DNA of 64,000 nucleotides. Origin: Paracyclopina nana (Eukaryota; Arthropoda; Copepoda; Cyclopoida; Cyclopettidae). This document shows, one piece after another, positions 21,650 to 32,467 of this stretch. Position 1 is the first letter of the stretch; the number at the start of each line of letters is the position of its first letter. The stretch spans positions 6,098,501 through 6,162,500 of the forward strand of contig JAGUCH010000007.1 of NCBI GenBank assembly GCA_019096065.1. The letters are read 5' to 3'. Both the position numbers and the translations under genes were made by a program. The notes beneath the pieces were generated by a model. It was not told where the DNA came from. It worked only from the letters and a program-made list of their open reading frames with translations, and did not search any database.

Positions 21650-23115
21650 TTTGCACCGGCCGAATCACATGTTCGCGAGATTTCTCGACAATTGCGTATT
21701 TTTCTGACACCACTTTCAATTCATTAGGGGCCCTGTCATGTTTTGATGCCGATCTCGCCTCTCATTGGCTGTTGCCATTTGACGGCTTTTCTCATTGGTC
21801 AGCTGACTTAAAGGCGCGAAAATTCAAACAGTCTTAGAAGACAAAGGAACAAAAGGGATTGTGAAATGATTGCATTCGGTTGCATCATAGCTGAAAAAAC
21901 GAACGTTGAACCGGTTTTGCCGAGTAGCAAGGTGAAAAAGGTAGATTTTTTTGGAATATGCACAAGACTGTATTTCAAATCCACGTATTAATAATCCCTG
22001 CTGAATGTAGTTGTAGTAATAGGAGCATAATTTAAAATTCTAATTCTTCACATAGATGTTGCCAAATGGTTTTTGTTTCCTGGATAAATCTATTTTAGAT
22101 GTAAGAGAGACAATGATCCGAAAATTGGGAAGTTGCTAGCAGAAGAGTTGTGGTGGTGGTGGGCAGCTTTGGTTTTTATAAGAATAATAAGGCTTTCTTA
22201 AAAAATGGTGACAGCAATATTGACTTTTTTGACTTTTGACGACGACACATACGAAGTAGTAAAGTTACGTTACAGGGATCATCAGCATACATCAGGGAAT
22301 TTTGTCCGTGGACTAAATCGGAGAGAGAGAAAGAGTATATAGAGTAAATTGGAAATAGTATGAATATACATGTGTAGCAGTAATTATGTGTGTGATGCGG
22401 ATGCTTCTTGTGGGGTGCAATTATCATCTTAATCATCATCATCATCATTATCTCAAATGTAGTTGTAGTAAAGTTTTTTAAGGTTGTCTGACTCTTTAGT
22501 AACCTTATCGAGTAATACTGTACAATAATAATTATGATAGTAAGAAGGTTTGTTGGTGTCGTCGTCGCTATCATCATCTTCTTTTTTCTCCCTTTTTCTA
22601 GCATTGGGCATGATGAGATGTGAGTGCACGATTTTACTAAACATGCCAGCACATTATCAGAAATGCTGCCACATATAGGCAATTCAACACACATCCACTC
22701 AAATTTCCAAATTGCTATATTATTATGGTTGCTGGGTTCAATCGAAGTCTAAAACCACAATCATGAGTTTTAGTCACCTGACACATCGAAAGTGTTTTAA
22801 TTATTTTATATCCAAGAAAGACTTGTAGTGTCCTGACAACACGATTCTTTTTTCATCATCATCCAGTTGCTGTTTTGCTTTTTCCATCATTATGCAGCGT
22901 ATACATTCAGTGGTGTATACATCCAACAAGCCCTTTTGCGATTCATTGCACTTGAAGTTGAAGAAGAAAATCACAGCAGCAGCAGCTGGCATTTCGCGAA
23001 TTTAGCAGCAATTGGGGTTGTCAATTGACATCATAAGACTAATTTTACAGAGTGGCTCTTCATCATCATCAAGGTTGTTGTGGTCTTTGGTTTCCGGATC
23101 ATCATGATGATGAAC
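21650..23115. other. Intergenic, microsatellite-rich
   Basis: Contains the promoter of the RA-PH-SH2 gene on the left, then low-complexity sequence: ATC repeats near 22431-22448 and GTC repeats near 22557-22567. The open frame 22176-22694 on the - strand is a product of these repeats. The right end is the 3' UTR of the BPS-SH2 gene. Confidence 0.5.
21764..21798 (-). promoter_or_regulatory. Paired CCAAT boxes upstream of the RA-PH-SH2 gene
   Basis: Two identical CTCATTGG octamers at 21761-21768 and 21791-21798, exactly 30 bases apart. Read on the gene's strand they are CCAATGAG, about 115-150 bases before the start codon. Spacing of about three helical turns is typical of paired NF-Y sites. 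Confidence 0.55.
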
Positions 23116-24623
23116 TCAGTGATCCTCATCCTCATCTGACACCATGTTGGCATCCACCGCAGTGGCAACTGAATCCTCGGCCTCGGAAGAGCTGCTGAGG
23201 CTGCTGCAATTATTGGCCTCCTTCATCTTCTTCGCGTTGAGCTGCTCATGATCAGCAGCCTTGGAGTTGTTGTGGTTGCTGTCACACGAGCTGCCATGGT
23301 TCGTCGTGGCCTCTTTCGAGTCGAGGCTGACGTCTGAGGCATTCTTGCAAGATTGAGAGTCCGAGGGACTCTCGGATCTGGCTGAGATCGAGGCATTGCT
23401 CACCACGTAGTGGGCCAGCTTGACATTAAGCGAGCCCTGGTTCAGCTGGTAGAACTCGACGAGCTGCAGGAGGTCGAAGAACTTGGTCTTGCCCTCGTCG
23501 AGGCTGTAGGTCACTGAAGAGGTCGCCGGCATGGTTATGGGCATGATTGGGACGTGGTACGCACGACCTCCGTAGAAGTATGAGATCACAAAGCCTCCTG
23601 CCACGCTGCTCTCCCTCACCAAGAACAGCCTGAAACAATTACTCAAATTAACCACGTGGCTTTGATTACGTAACGGGATGAAGAGCTATGCAAGCACCAC
23701 GTGACTTTTGCTAAGGTTACGATAAATGAATAAAGTCATTGGTGCCAGGAAAAAGCATGAATTCATGCTCGAGAAATAGACGTCATCGCAATTTGGAAGC
23801 AGTTACTCACCCATCGATGCAGTGAGAGGCGAGGATTTTCTGAGACAATTCCCTGCTCACGCCTTTGTGGAACCAAGGCTGCTCTTTGTGGATAGAAGCT
23901 TGAGTTTCTGTCAATAAATGGTCCACATTGGTGGGCTCGATTTTCCTGCGGAAATATGTGTAGCCTTCTTTGGTCATTTGGCCTTGGATGTCCTTCTGAC
24001 TGATGATTCTTCCGGACTTGGTGGAAAAATCCATGGGGACATAATGCATAGATCTGCTGCTCTCCTGTAGCAAAAACCAAATTATTTATTATTGTGCAAG
24101 AGTCGTGATGTTGAAAATTACTCACATTAGGCGCCTGCAGGCTTGAAAAATCTTCCGGATTGCTACTGGCCCCACCTGAAGGGTGTTTGCCACGCAAATT
24201 TCGGCAACTATCACGAATTCGACGCCCAATCTTGAATCAAAAATTACCATATGAAATTTCGAGTAATCGCTGCTAGCGTATCAAGTGCCGTCATTAATTC
24301 ACAGAAACTCCAGCTTCTATCCACAAAGAGCAGCCTTGGTTCCACAAAAGCGTGAGCACAGAATTGTCTCGGAAAATCCTAGCCTCTCATTGCATGGAAA
24401 GGTGACTTTTTAGCGGATCATGTCAACGTCGCTCGATTACCTTGGACAACTTGCTCCCAGCATTGTGGTAGCTTCCACCATGATTGGACAATTGGTCATT
24501 GCTCATTTCACATCCACCATTGGTCATTTTGCAGCTCACCATGTTGTTGCAATCACCGGATGAAGACGAAGCTGATCCCAAAGTTGATTTTTTGATAATT
24601 CCGTTGGTTGCTGACTTGGACAT
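23116..24623 (-). CDS. BPS-SH2 adapter related to GRB7/10/14 (short form)
   Basis: Exons 24623-24441, 24230-24126, 24064-23811 and 23629-23116 give 351 residues in the short model. After a Ser/Asn/Gly-rich start (MSKSATNGII) comes a BPS-like segment (YVPMDFSTKSGRIIS, about residues 104-118), then an SH2 domain at about 158-260: PWFHKGVSRELSQKIL, GLFLVRESS with the phosphate-binding Arg, and TKFFDLLQLVEFYQLNQGSL, closely like the GRB10/14 SH2 end. The last 90 residues are Ser-rich and acidic, ending DEDEDH. No RA or PH domain was found upstream. The ATG at 24623 is preceded in frame by a stop, so the 24675-24441 exon (acceptor TTGCAG) would carry 5' UTR first. Distal exons at 38-54 kb may belong to a longer form that skips this exon. 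Confidence 0.82.
24301..24403 (+). repeat. Inverted partial copy of an SH2 exon
   Basis: About 100 bases on the + strand match, with roughly seven or eight differences, the - strand coding sequence at 23811-23911 of the BPS-SH2 gene (the part encoding TETQASIHKEQPWFHKG through SHC). The copy lies in the intron 24231-24440 of the same gene in opposite orientation, 390 bases from its source. Confidence 0.85.
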
Positions 24624-25974
24624 ATCTTGATGGTTATGTTCACGATATCACCTTGGGGCCCACAGTTCATTCCATCTGCAAAAAAGGCCATACATTGAAA
24701 TTTAGAATATCTAATTGGCAGGCAAGAAAAAGCATGTAAAGTAGTCCACTTTCTCGAGCATTGGAGCGCGACGCTCACTAACTTTTTTCATGGGTTGAAT
24801 AGAAAAACATAAAGAGAGAACTGGGCAAGCTGCCTAATTTCTTCAAAAGCACTTTTGTTACTAGGCCTAAAATATGCCGCATAAAAACTTAAAGCTATTT
24901 CACTCTCATGGGAAAATAGCTGCCCTATTGCATAATCGCAGACTTCAATTCTATCCTGCCCCGCTTCAGCGCAGATTATTGTAGAATTTCATGTCTGAAA
25001 ATCCTCATGGGCAGGCTAGACTTCAAGGCTCCTCAGCCCCAAAAAATGCCACAAGTTCTATTGTTTACGAATGAACATTCTGAATATTTTCCTTAGGTTT
25101 ATGGTGTGCTATCTCTCTCCATGGATGGAGCTTTGTGTGTGCCCGTTTTCTGGATAAACCAGCCCAATCCTGTTACGTATTCTCGAGTTCAGAGGCGAAA
25201 GCATTGAGCTTTCCTTTTGAGAGAAGAAGGCTGTGAAAAATCTCTCGTTTTTACCTGATGCTATATAACTACTGTTGTGAACCTCCTTCCCCCTTTCGTA
25301 TTCTAGCTTCTTTTTTCAGCCTGCTCGCAGACACATTTCAAGTTTTTCATAACAATCCAAGCTACACTTGCCACAAGATGCGCTTGTATACATCATCAAT
25401 TGTGACATCAAAGTAGTAGAAAGTGCAAAAACTCCGAGATTGTGGGGCAAAGTTCGGGCTGACAGTGTAAATAATGCCCCGCTTCATTATAAATGATGCA
25501 AAAAAAAAATGGATCGAACATTATCAGAGCCGGCAAACTTGATGTTTACAAATGAGCAGCCTCAAAAGTAGCGCTTCACTTCTAAACAGAATGATTTAAA
25601 AAACGTTTGCGCCAAATTTGGAAGAGGATCATTTTTACCAAGAATTTTAAAATGACAACGAAAAGCGTGACTGTCACGAGATGATGATAGTGAAAAATAA
25701 AAACATGGAGTGGTTTCCTCGCTTTAATTCCTTTCGGTGGAATTGCTGCTCTGCCACTGCCAAAAAATGCACTTGGCAACAGCGGCAAAAAAAAAGGGGA
25801 TGTGTCATCATTGCAAGCTGCATAATCAAAGGTAAAATCCGGTTGTTGCCATGTAAACTGCATAAATTAAATTCTTTGAAAAAAAAAAAAACTACCGCGC
25901 AGCAAGGCCTTCTTTTGTTGTTGTTGTTGCTGCCGTTCAAAATTGAAAAGTAGTTTTTAACCGATTGAACAAAG

Positions 25975-27515
25975 GATAATGGGGGGCGGGCGCTCCGAGC
26001 GCGCCCCAAAGTTCGCGAGAGAATCTCCTAGCAACAAAAATCTCATTTCGTGGGCTAGTGCAAAGAAGGGAAAAAATCGCCGAGCTGGCAGGGGGAATTG
26101 GGCTGAAAGCAAACGCTCTTGAGTCTTCGATCTAGCGCACAATGCCGAGCAAAAGAAATTAAAGAAAAGTATGAAAAAATGATGAATTATGATTGCGAGA
26201 AGAAGCTAGGGCTAGGCTTGTTATTTTAGGAGCTGAAATTGCATCCATTATAGTGAAGACAGCTCGGATGGCTAGCCCGGACAACTGCAAGAATCTACCA
26301 AAAAACTAGAAAAGCATTCTTTAGCGGGCTGATAAATAATCCGGCTAATCATCAAGGCCACAAAAAAGGGAGAAAAAGAGCAAATATGGCAAGCACTGAT
26401 AAAGAAGAACGAGTCAATATTGGAGCGGTGCAGAGTGGAAAGTGGTGGTTAATAGTCTGGTTGGTGTGAGAGTTTTGCTTGGTAACAAGGCTCTTAGGTG
26501 GTGCACACAATGTACACACACACACACGGCGGATTCAACAAAGACTTTGGGGCGCGGCACGCCTCGCTTTGGCAGCTCGGCTGGGCTGAGCGGGGCGGCG
26601 GGCCGCGCCAAGTCAAGCAGCAGTTGACAGCTAAAAGCTGCCTACTTGGACAAAGTGCATGGCAATGGCCTCCAAATAATAAATTATTTCACATTTGCCC
26701 CTGCCCCGCATGCTCCTCACTCTTCTTATCAACCAACCCAATTTTCAGTGGTTTTTTTTAATCAAAAATCAAAAGAGTTAATTTTGAAAAAAAGGCAATT
26801 TAAGCGGCCTTTTTGAGGGCCTTTGGCCTTAGCTAGAGACCGCGGTGCTTGTCTAGAACGGCCAAGGCCAAAAAAAATCGAAGGCCACGCTAATGAGCAA
26901 GATAGAGCGTTAAGCTTTAATAAAAGCCAAAGCAGTTCGGATAGCGCCTAATTGCCAGATTCTTGGGAAGGCAACAGCATTTGCCATGCTTTTTACTACG
27001 CGGCTCTGAAACCGCAGCTGTTGCTAAGCCCTTTTTCCGCGACTAATTCCCAACGATCATGATGTCATCCCATTACAAATTTGAGAATAGATTTATGGAA
27101 ATTGGATTATTTACCCTCTATCAAATGAACCTAGGAGTGCCAGTGCAAAAGTCGGGAGTTGCAGCGGCGGAAAATCACAGGAATTAAGTTTCGCTCTTCT
27201 TCTCGTGCGTCAACTGACAACCGGTTAAACCATCTTCGTCCCCTTCTTTGACTTGAACTGCAGTTGAGGCTTCTTGATTGTCACCGGCCTTTCAACGATC
27301 TGTCACCGCTTTGACTGGCTTAAATTGCTGGAATTGATAAGAACCGGTCCGATCAGCTGCTCTAAGTCAAGTACAAGAACTTTCGTGGCTGCGCTGCAGT
27401 GAGGGAGCGCGCGCGCGAGCGCGGACAGCGCACGCCGGCGCGCTTCCCACTCAGCTGGGCGGAGGACGCGCACGCTCGATTCATCAACCGTCAGTTGGGC
27501 GCGAGGGCGCGTTAT
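25975..27515. promoter_or_regulatory. Cluster of CpG-rich islands, possible alternative promoter
   Basis: Three GC- and CpG-rich segments stand out of AT-rich surroundings: 25981-26016 (with GGGGGGCGGGCGCTCCGAGC and its near-palindrome), 26540-26620 and 27385-27515 (dense CGCGCGCGAGCGC). They lie 1.3-2.9 kb upstream of the BPS-SH2 short-form exon on its strand, so they could be its promoter and untranslated first exon. There is no direct transcription evidence. Confidence 0.4.
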
Positions 27516-27889
27516 TTGCAAAAAGTATGCAGCGCGCTGATACCTATTCCTTTCTCAGGTACCAACGTACTTTCACTTTAGCTCACACAAAGAACTTATC
27601 GAGGAGGAGCCGAGCGACACTTTGTAAGGCAAATTGTCTTCATTTTTTCTTATTTTTCTAATGATTCTTATGTAAAAAATTCCGCAAATTCCCATCTTTA
27701 TTTATTTCTGAAATTTCACTTTAAATTATGCCTTTTTCAAAACTGCCATTCAAAACTTGATGAAAAAATGACGTGCCTTGAAAAAGCAATTTTTTAGCAT
27801 TTTTAAGGGAATTGAAGCAGTTTATACTTTCGTGAAATATTTCAGATTTTGGAGAATTCAAGTCATCAATTGAGTTTAAGGTGGATTTG

Positions 27890-28031
27890 TCAAGGTTTAT
27901 GTAGTGAAAAGTCAATGGAAATGGAATTGGGCTCGGGGTCTTTTTCTGGTACTTTTGGGGTCTCTGACAGTTTCATTTGCCGGTTAGCAACTGTGCCGTC
28001 ATTCCCATCGATTTGCTTTATGTAGCCACTG
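27890..28031 (-). other. Possible terminal coding exon, gene unknown
   Basis: On the - strand an open stretch reads IKQIDGNDGTVANRQMKL, then a Pro/Glu-rich tail, and ends at a stop (27890). Its composition looks coding, and AG acceptors lie before it at several positions, none with a good pyrimidine tract. It could be an alternative 3' end of the Ser-rich gene whose exon at 38345 ends in phase 0. Weak. Confidence 0.25.
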
Positions 28032-29564
28032 CTACACACAGCTCCTTTTCCCCAATAATACAGAGAAAATACACATCTAGTACATTTAGCACAAAGGGAC
28101 AGTGACAAAGCGATTGAACCCTTTTTTTCCACTCCAATGTATTTCTGCTGGGAAAAATGTCATTTTTCATTTCTCTCCTTTTTTCAAAAAAAACCAGCAA
28201 TGTATACATGAAAGCTCAGATTAGGTTTTATGAGGTAATTACTCGAAAGCTGTATTTGTTGCCAGGCAGATATTTGAGCTGATTTCAGAGTCTTGTTGTC
28301 ATTCAAAAAAAGTCTCTTTTTTTTTTGCTATCTGGTGAAAAAAGTCTGAAAAACCAGACTTGGCACAAAAGAGCCAGCAGACTGTCTGGCACCATTACCA
28401 GCAAAATTTCAGACTCTTTTTTGTGCACCTTTCTCTACAGTATATTAGGTTCAGTCCCCTTTTTTTCGTTGCTACCTGCCTTCAGCCATTTTGACAGTTG
28501 AGCCTTCAGTTATTTGTCAATGCGGACTTTAAAAATAAAACCTCCACTGTGCTGTGCGCGCTCCGCTGCAATTATGATTTCACGCAATTTTTACCTCGTG
28601 TGTGTTATTTGTGTAGTACAGCTTTTGATACGAAATTCAACTGGAGGGAAAAAGGAGCGGAACGTCATAAATAATTGTCAGTAAATACAACGTGAATCAT
28701 ACAAAAATGTGCCTTTTGCAAATGGCAAAAAACTGTGCTTTTCATAAATACTTTTTTGCCATTTTTTGCCATCAAGAGGCCTTTTTATTGACTTGGCAAC
28801 AAGGCACCAAGTGTGTTGAGTACTTTAGCGATTTTACAAGGATGACTCATTATTAATGCTATTTTTTGTGGATCAGCCTCTATATACAATATGTGCTTAT
28901 ATTGCTCTTGTTTGTAGCAGATGCTAAGCAATAAAAAGGAGTGTGTAGCCTTCAGAAAATGCCCTTTATAACTTTTTTAAAAAATTGGATACTTTGAAGG
29001 GTTTCCCTTTTTTAAGAGGCCAAAACTGAAAGTTTTTCAGAAATATTGGTAACTCAAGCTGTTTGACTAATTACTGTTCTGCAGGGAAAAAAGTTGTCGT
29101 GGAAAATTTCCTCATCAATCCTCAGCTCGGGCTTTAATGTTTTATTGATTGCATTTGCTGTTGTTCAGCTCCTATTTTCACAGAGGTGTGTATAATTTTG
29201 CGGCAAAGAAAGTGTCATTATGCTGTACTTATGAAATCCGTTTGTCATGCTAGTTTTTGTTTGCATACAAAAAGACACACAATTGCTTCACTCTTTTCCA
29301 ATAGACTTTTTGTCATATTCCCGGCTGGTTTGAAAGGTTAATTTCATCGCAAAAATGTGCCATCATTAATCAGCTATCGCAGATTATCAATCTGCTCGCA
29401 AGCTTAACTACAGAATTTTTAATTGCTCTTTTTTAAGGATGCTCTCAATAAGCCCAAAGTGTACGTTAAAAGTTCGGCAGAAGAATCCTTTTTATTGTAG
29501 AATTGAAGCGAGTAATGTTGGAACTATTTAAAGGCTCATACTGAGCGGAGTAATTGTCGCGCGA

Positions 29565-29609
29565 CCAATCAGAACGCAGGAAAGTAGCTCTCTTGTTTTG
29601 ATTGGCCAA
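29565..29609. promoter_or_regulatory. CCAAT-box cluster
   Basis: ACCAATCAG at 29564-29572 and an inverted pair ATTGGCCAAT at 29600-29609, in locally GC-richer sequence. This resembles an NF-Y promoter, but no gene start could be tied to it; the + strand open frame at 29712 has no recognisable features. Confidence 0.3.
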
Positions 29610-31929
29610 TTACAAACAAACACGCGGCATTCATGTCTAAATGAAAAATCCCAAACTTAACGTACTTTTTCCTTGAGAAAAAAGTACTATTGCAATTTGA
29701 TCTAGAAAAGCATGCTTCTCGAAGCAAAGAAAGAACAAAAAGATCCGATTTTTAAGCGCATTAAAAAAAAGAACCATAAGGTCAAGCTTTTTTGGCCATT
29801 TTTACTCTGGGAAATGCATATGAAAGCATGCGGTCAAAAAGTCCATAAAAATATCCGTCTCGGCACAAAATGCAACTGTCCCATTTATAGCAAAATTGAG
29901 GAAAATGAGCAGGAAAAGCTTTTGCTACGTTCTCGTTTATTGATTGCCCTTTTATCAAAGCTATCAAAAAGTTGCCCTAGTATTTATGCAGCATAAAACT
30001 GCAATTCTTTTATCTCTAAAAGTCACTGTAGTTCGTTTGAAACAGAGCTAAAATTAGATCACCAAAGTACGTTTGAACCTCATGTAAAATTGGGAATTTC
30101 GGGTATTTATTCAGCAAGGCAAATCGTACTTGTCACAAAGTACTTTCAGTGAAACTAATCACCACCTCAAGCCTAAAAAAAACTGACCCAAGATGAAAAA
30201 GCTGCAAAGTGGGCCAAAAGCAATGTCACATAGTGGAAAAATGCGTGAAAATTCATCTTCTTCCTCGCTTAACTTTGAAATCTCGCTGATAGAGGCAAAA
30301 TCATGGAATTTTCCCCCAGCACAGCAGCAGAGGAAAAGCAGCAAACAAAAAGGCCATTGTGTGATTTTTCAGCTCTGAAGTTTAGGCTAGTGAAAATGAG
30401 GGGAATTATCATACTATGGTCACTGTGCAATAAATCATTCAAAAGAATGTTCGAACATGTATGGGCAAGGCCATAAATCGTGGCTAGAAGCCATCAAGAA
30501 AATGAGGTGGTTAAAATAAATATTTTATCTCTCCAAATGATGTAGGTACAAAAATCACATGGAGATAAGAAGATGTACTCCAATTTTCATCGACCTTGAA
30601 ATTAATCTTCTCTTCAAGAGTAGTAAAAGCTTTGGCGCGGCCGTATTCTCTAATCTAGAATGTGACTCCAAAAAATGCGAATTTGTCTTTTCATCAACAT
30701 TATGAAATTTACTGAGCTCATTCAAAAGCCAAGGCCTAAGTTTTCAGAATTTTTATTCAAAATGCCCTTATGATGGCCCAAAAAGCAGATTCATTGAGCA
30801 TTCAAGAAGTGAAAATGCCAACTGGGTAATTTTCAGATTTTTAAATGTGTCAAATCCCAGTTGAGAAAATATCCAAATAAATGTTTACCGCAATTATTGT
30901 AGCAAATCGACCAACATAATGTTAATTTTGAGGTATGCAAATGTGTTATAGATGTGAACAATTAACGAGTAAATCAAGTAAAATAAGTCTTTTAAAAATA
31001 CGAATTAACATTTTTTGAGCCACACTCTAAGCAAGGAAGAACACAAATGTTTCGCTCTCGTTGCTCCATAAATAAACAAACTTGGATGTTTTTTGCTTTA
31101 AAAAGTTCAATTTTGACTCTTCTAATAAAAGTAATTCAAACTGAAATATTTTTTAAACATAAAAGTGCAGGATTATTCTAAAGTACGTTTTTTTCATTTT
31201 TAAAGCGTTCGCATCACCAAATAATTGTTTTAGATATCGAATTAACCCATATCTTCTTTAAGGGAACAAAAAAACTAGTATTGTATTGACATAAGTAGTT
31301 TTTATGCTTGTTTGTTTCATAATTGCTTTGCAGTACAAGAATACGTAATTAGAGAACATGGTGTTCTGCTATAGTATTTTCATGTCATATTTTTTAATGA
31401 GTGTCAAAATTGCAAGAACTTATAAAGCTGTTACTACAAAAATGTATCTGTGCGAAAAATGAGTATTTTTTTTCGCTTCAGGTGAGCATTAATTAGGAGT
31501 GCATATACTTCCTATTATGCAATCATTATCGGTCACAAGTGTATTATACTGTCAAAATGAGGACGTACCCAAACTGCGTAGCAAAGTCTGGATACAATTC
31601 AGCCCGTTTTGTATTGTCGAAAGTATTCGCTTGTATTTGTAAAATTGCAGTCATTGTCCATGTTTTCAGTAAATGAATTCACATATTGGTAGAAGGCTTA
31701 TGTAGCAAAGATTAATTTCCAACGATTACTCAGCTCAATTTTCAATCCTCTTCTAGGTATTAATTGTCATGACAAGTGTTTGTACGTACCAGAGCATTTA
31801 GAACTCTGATACGAAAAAGCAGATGTACCGAAAATACATCTGACGCAGATTACTGCCATTACGAAACTTGCTAGGTAATTATCATCGAGACCTTTCACAA
31901 GATTCAGTAACTACTCATTTCTCAAGTCT

Positions 31930-32060
31930 AAAATCAGCTGAGATCTCAAGTCAACAATCAGCTGATTTCTTAAGTCAACAATCAGCTGATTTCTTAATAC
32001 CAGCTGATTTTTTAAACTGCTGATACTTTCGTTCAAAAATCAGCTGATTTTCCAAACCTG
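31930..32060. repeat. Minisatellite built on palindrome AATCAGCTGATT
   Basis: Degenerate tandem units of about 25 bases (AATCAGCTGATTTCTTAAGT type) give five CAGCTG sites in 130 bases; a sixth follows near 32220. CAGCTG is an E-box for bHLH factors. Confidence 0.7.
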
Positions 32061-32450
32061 CTATTAGATGATACATTAATTAAAATAAGAATTTGTATCT
32101 AAGGAGAAAAAGTAGCTAAAGTTTGTAAGGTTAAAACTGGTAGTGGTATTTAACGTAATTATAACATTTGTTGCAAAGTAACTAATTTCTTAGCTCATTA
32201 TTTGTATTAGGACCCATCAGCTGATTAACTAAAAGAGGTGTTTTTATTAAGTTATATTTGTAGCTTGTTAAGAGCTTCTTACACAAGTAGCAATTAGCAT
32301 GAAAGAGCGTAAATTGGTGCATGCTCTTAAAAAAAGGCCACGAATAGAAAAGCAGAGAAACGCGATTACTCTTGTGCTATTAAATGGACTGAAGAAAGCC
32401 ACGTCAATACTTGATTGCTTGGAGTAAGCTTTATTTTAAGCCCAGTTGCG

Positions 32451-32467
32451 GCGCTAGGGGGCGCTGC
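32451..32467 (+). promoter_or_regulatory. CTCF-like motif, best match
   Basis: GCGCTAGGGGGCGCTGC fits the bilaterian CTCF core (CCASYAGRKGGCRS) at nearly every position. Adjacent sequence is a fragment of a GC-rich repeat. Other matches: 32859-32875 (-), 35186-35203 (+), 39914-39930 (-), 40785-40800 (+), and the three units at 48.84-49.22 kb (-). Confidence 0.45.

Noticed and set aside
22176-22694. 172-residue open frame on - strand
   Set aside because: Made of ATC/ATT microsatellite translation (poly-Met/Ile/Thr), with no family features.
29712-29996. 94-residue Lys-rich open frame on + strand after a CCAAT cluster
   Set aside because: No recognisable domain, no good splice site or poly(A) signal; the CCAAT cluster is kept as a separate, weak regulatory call.
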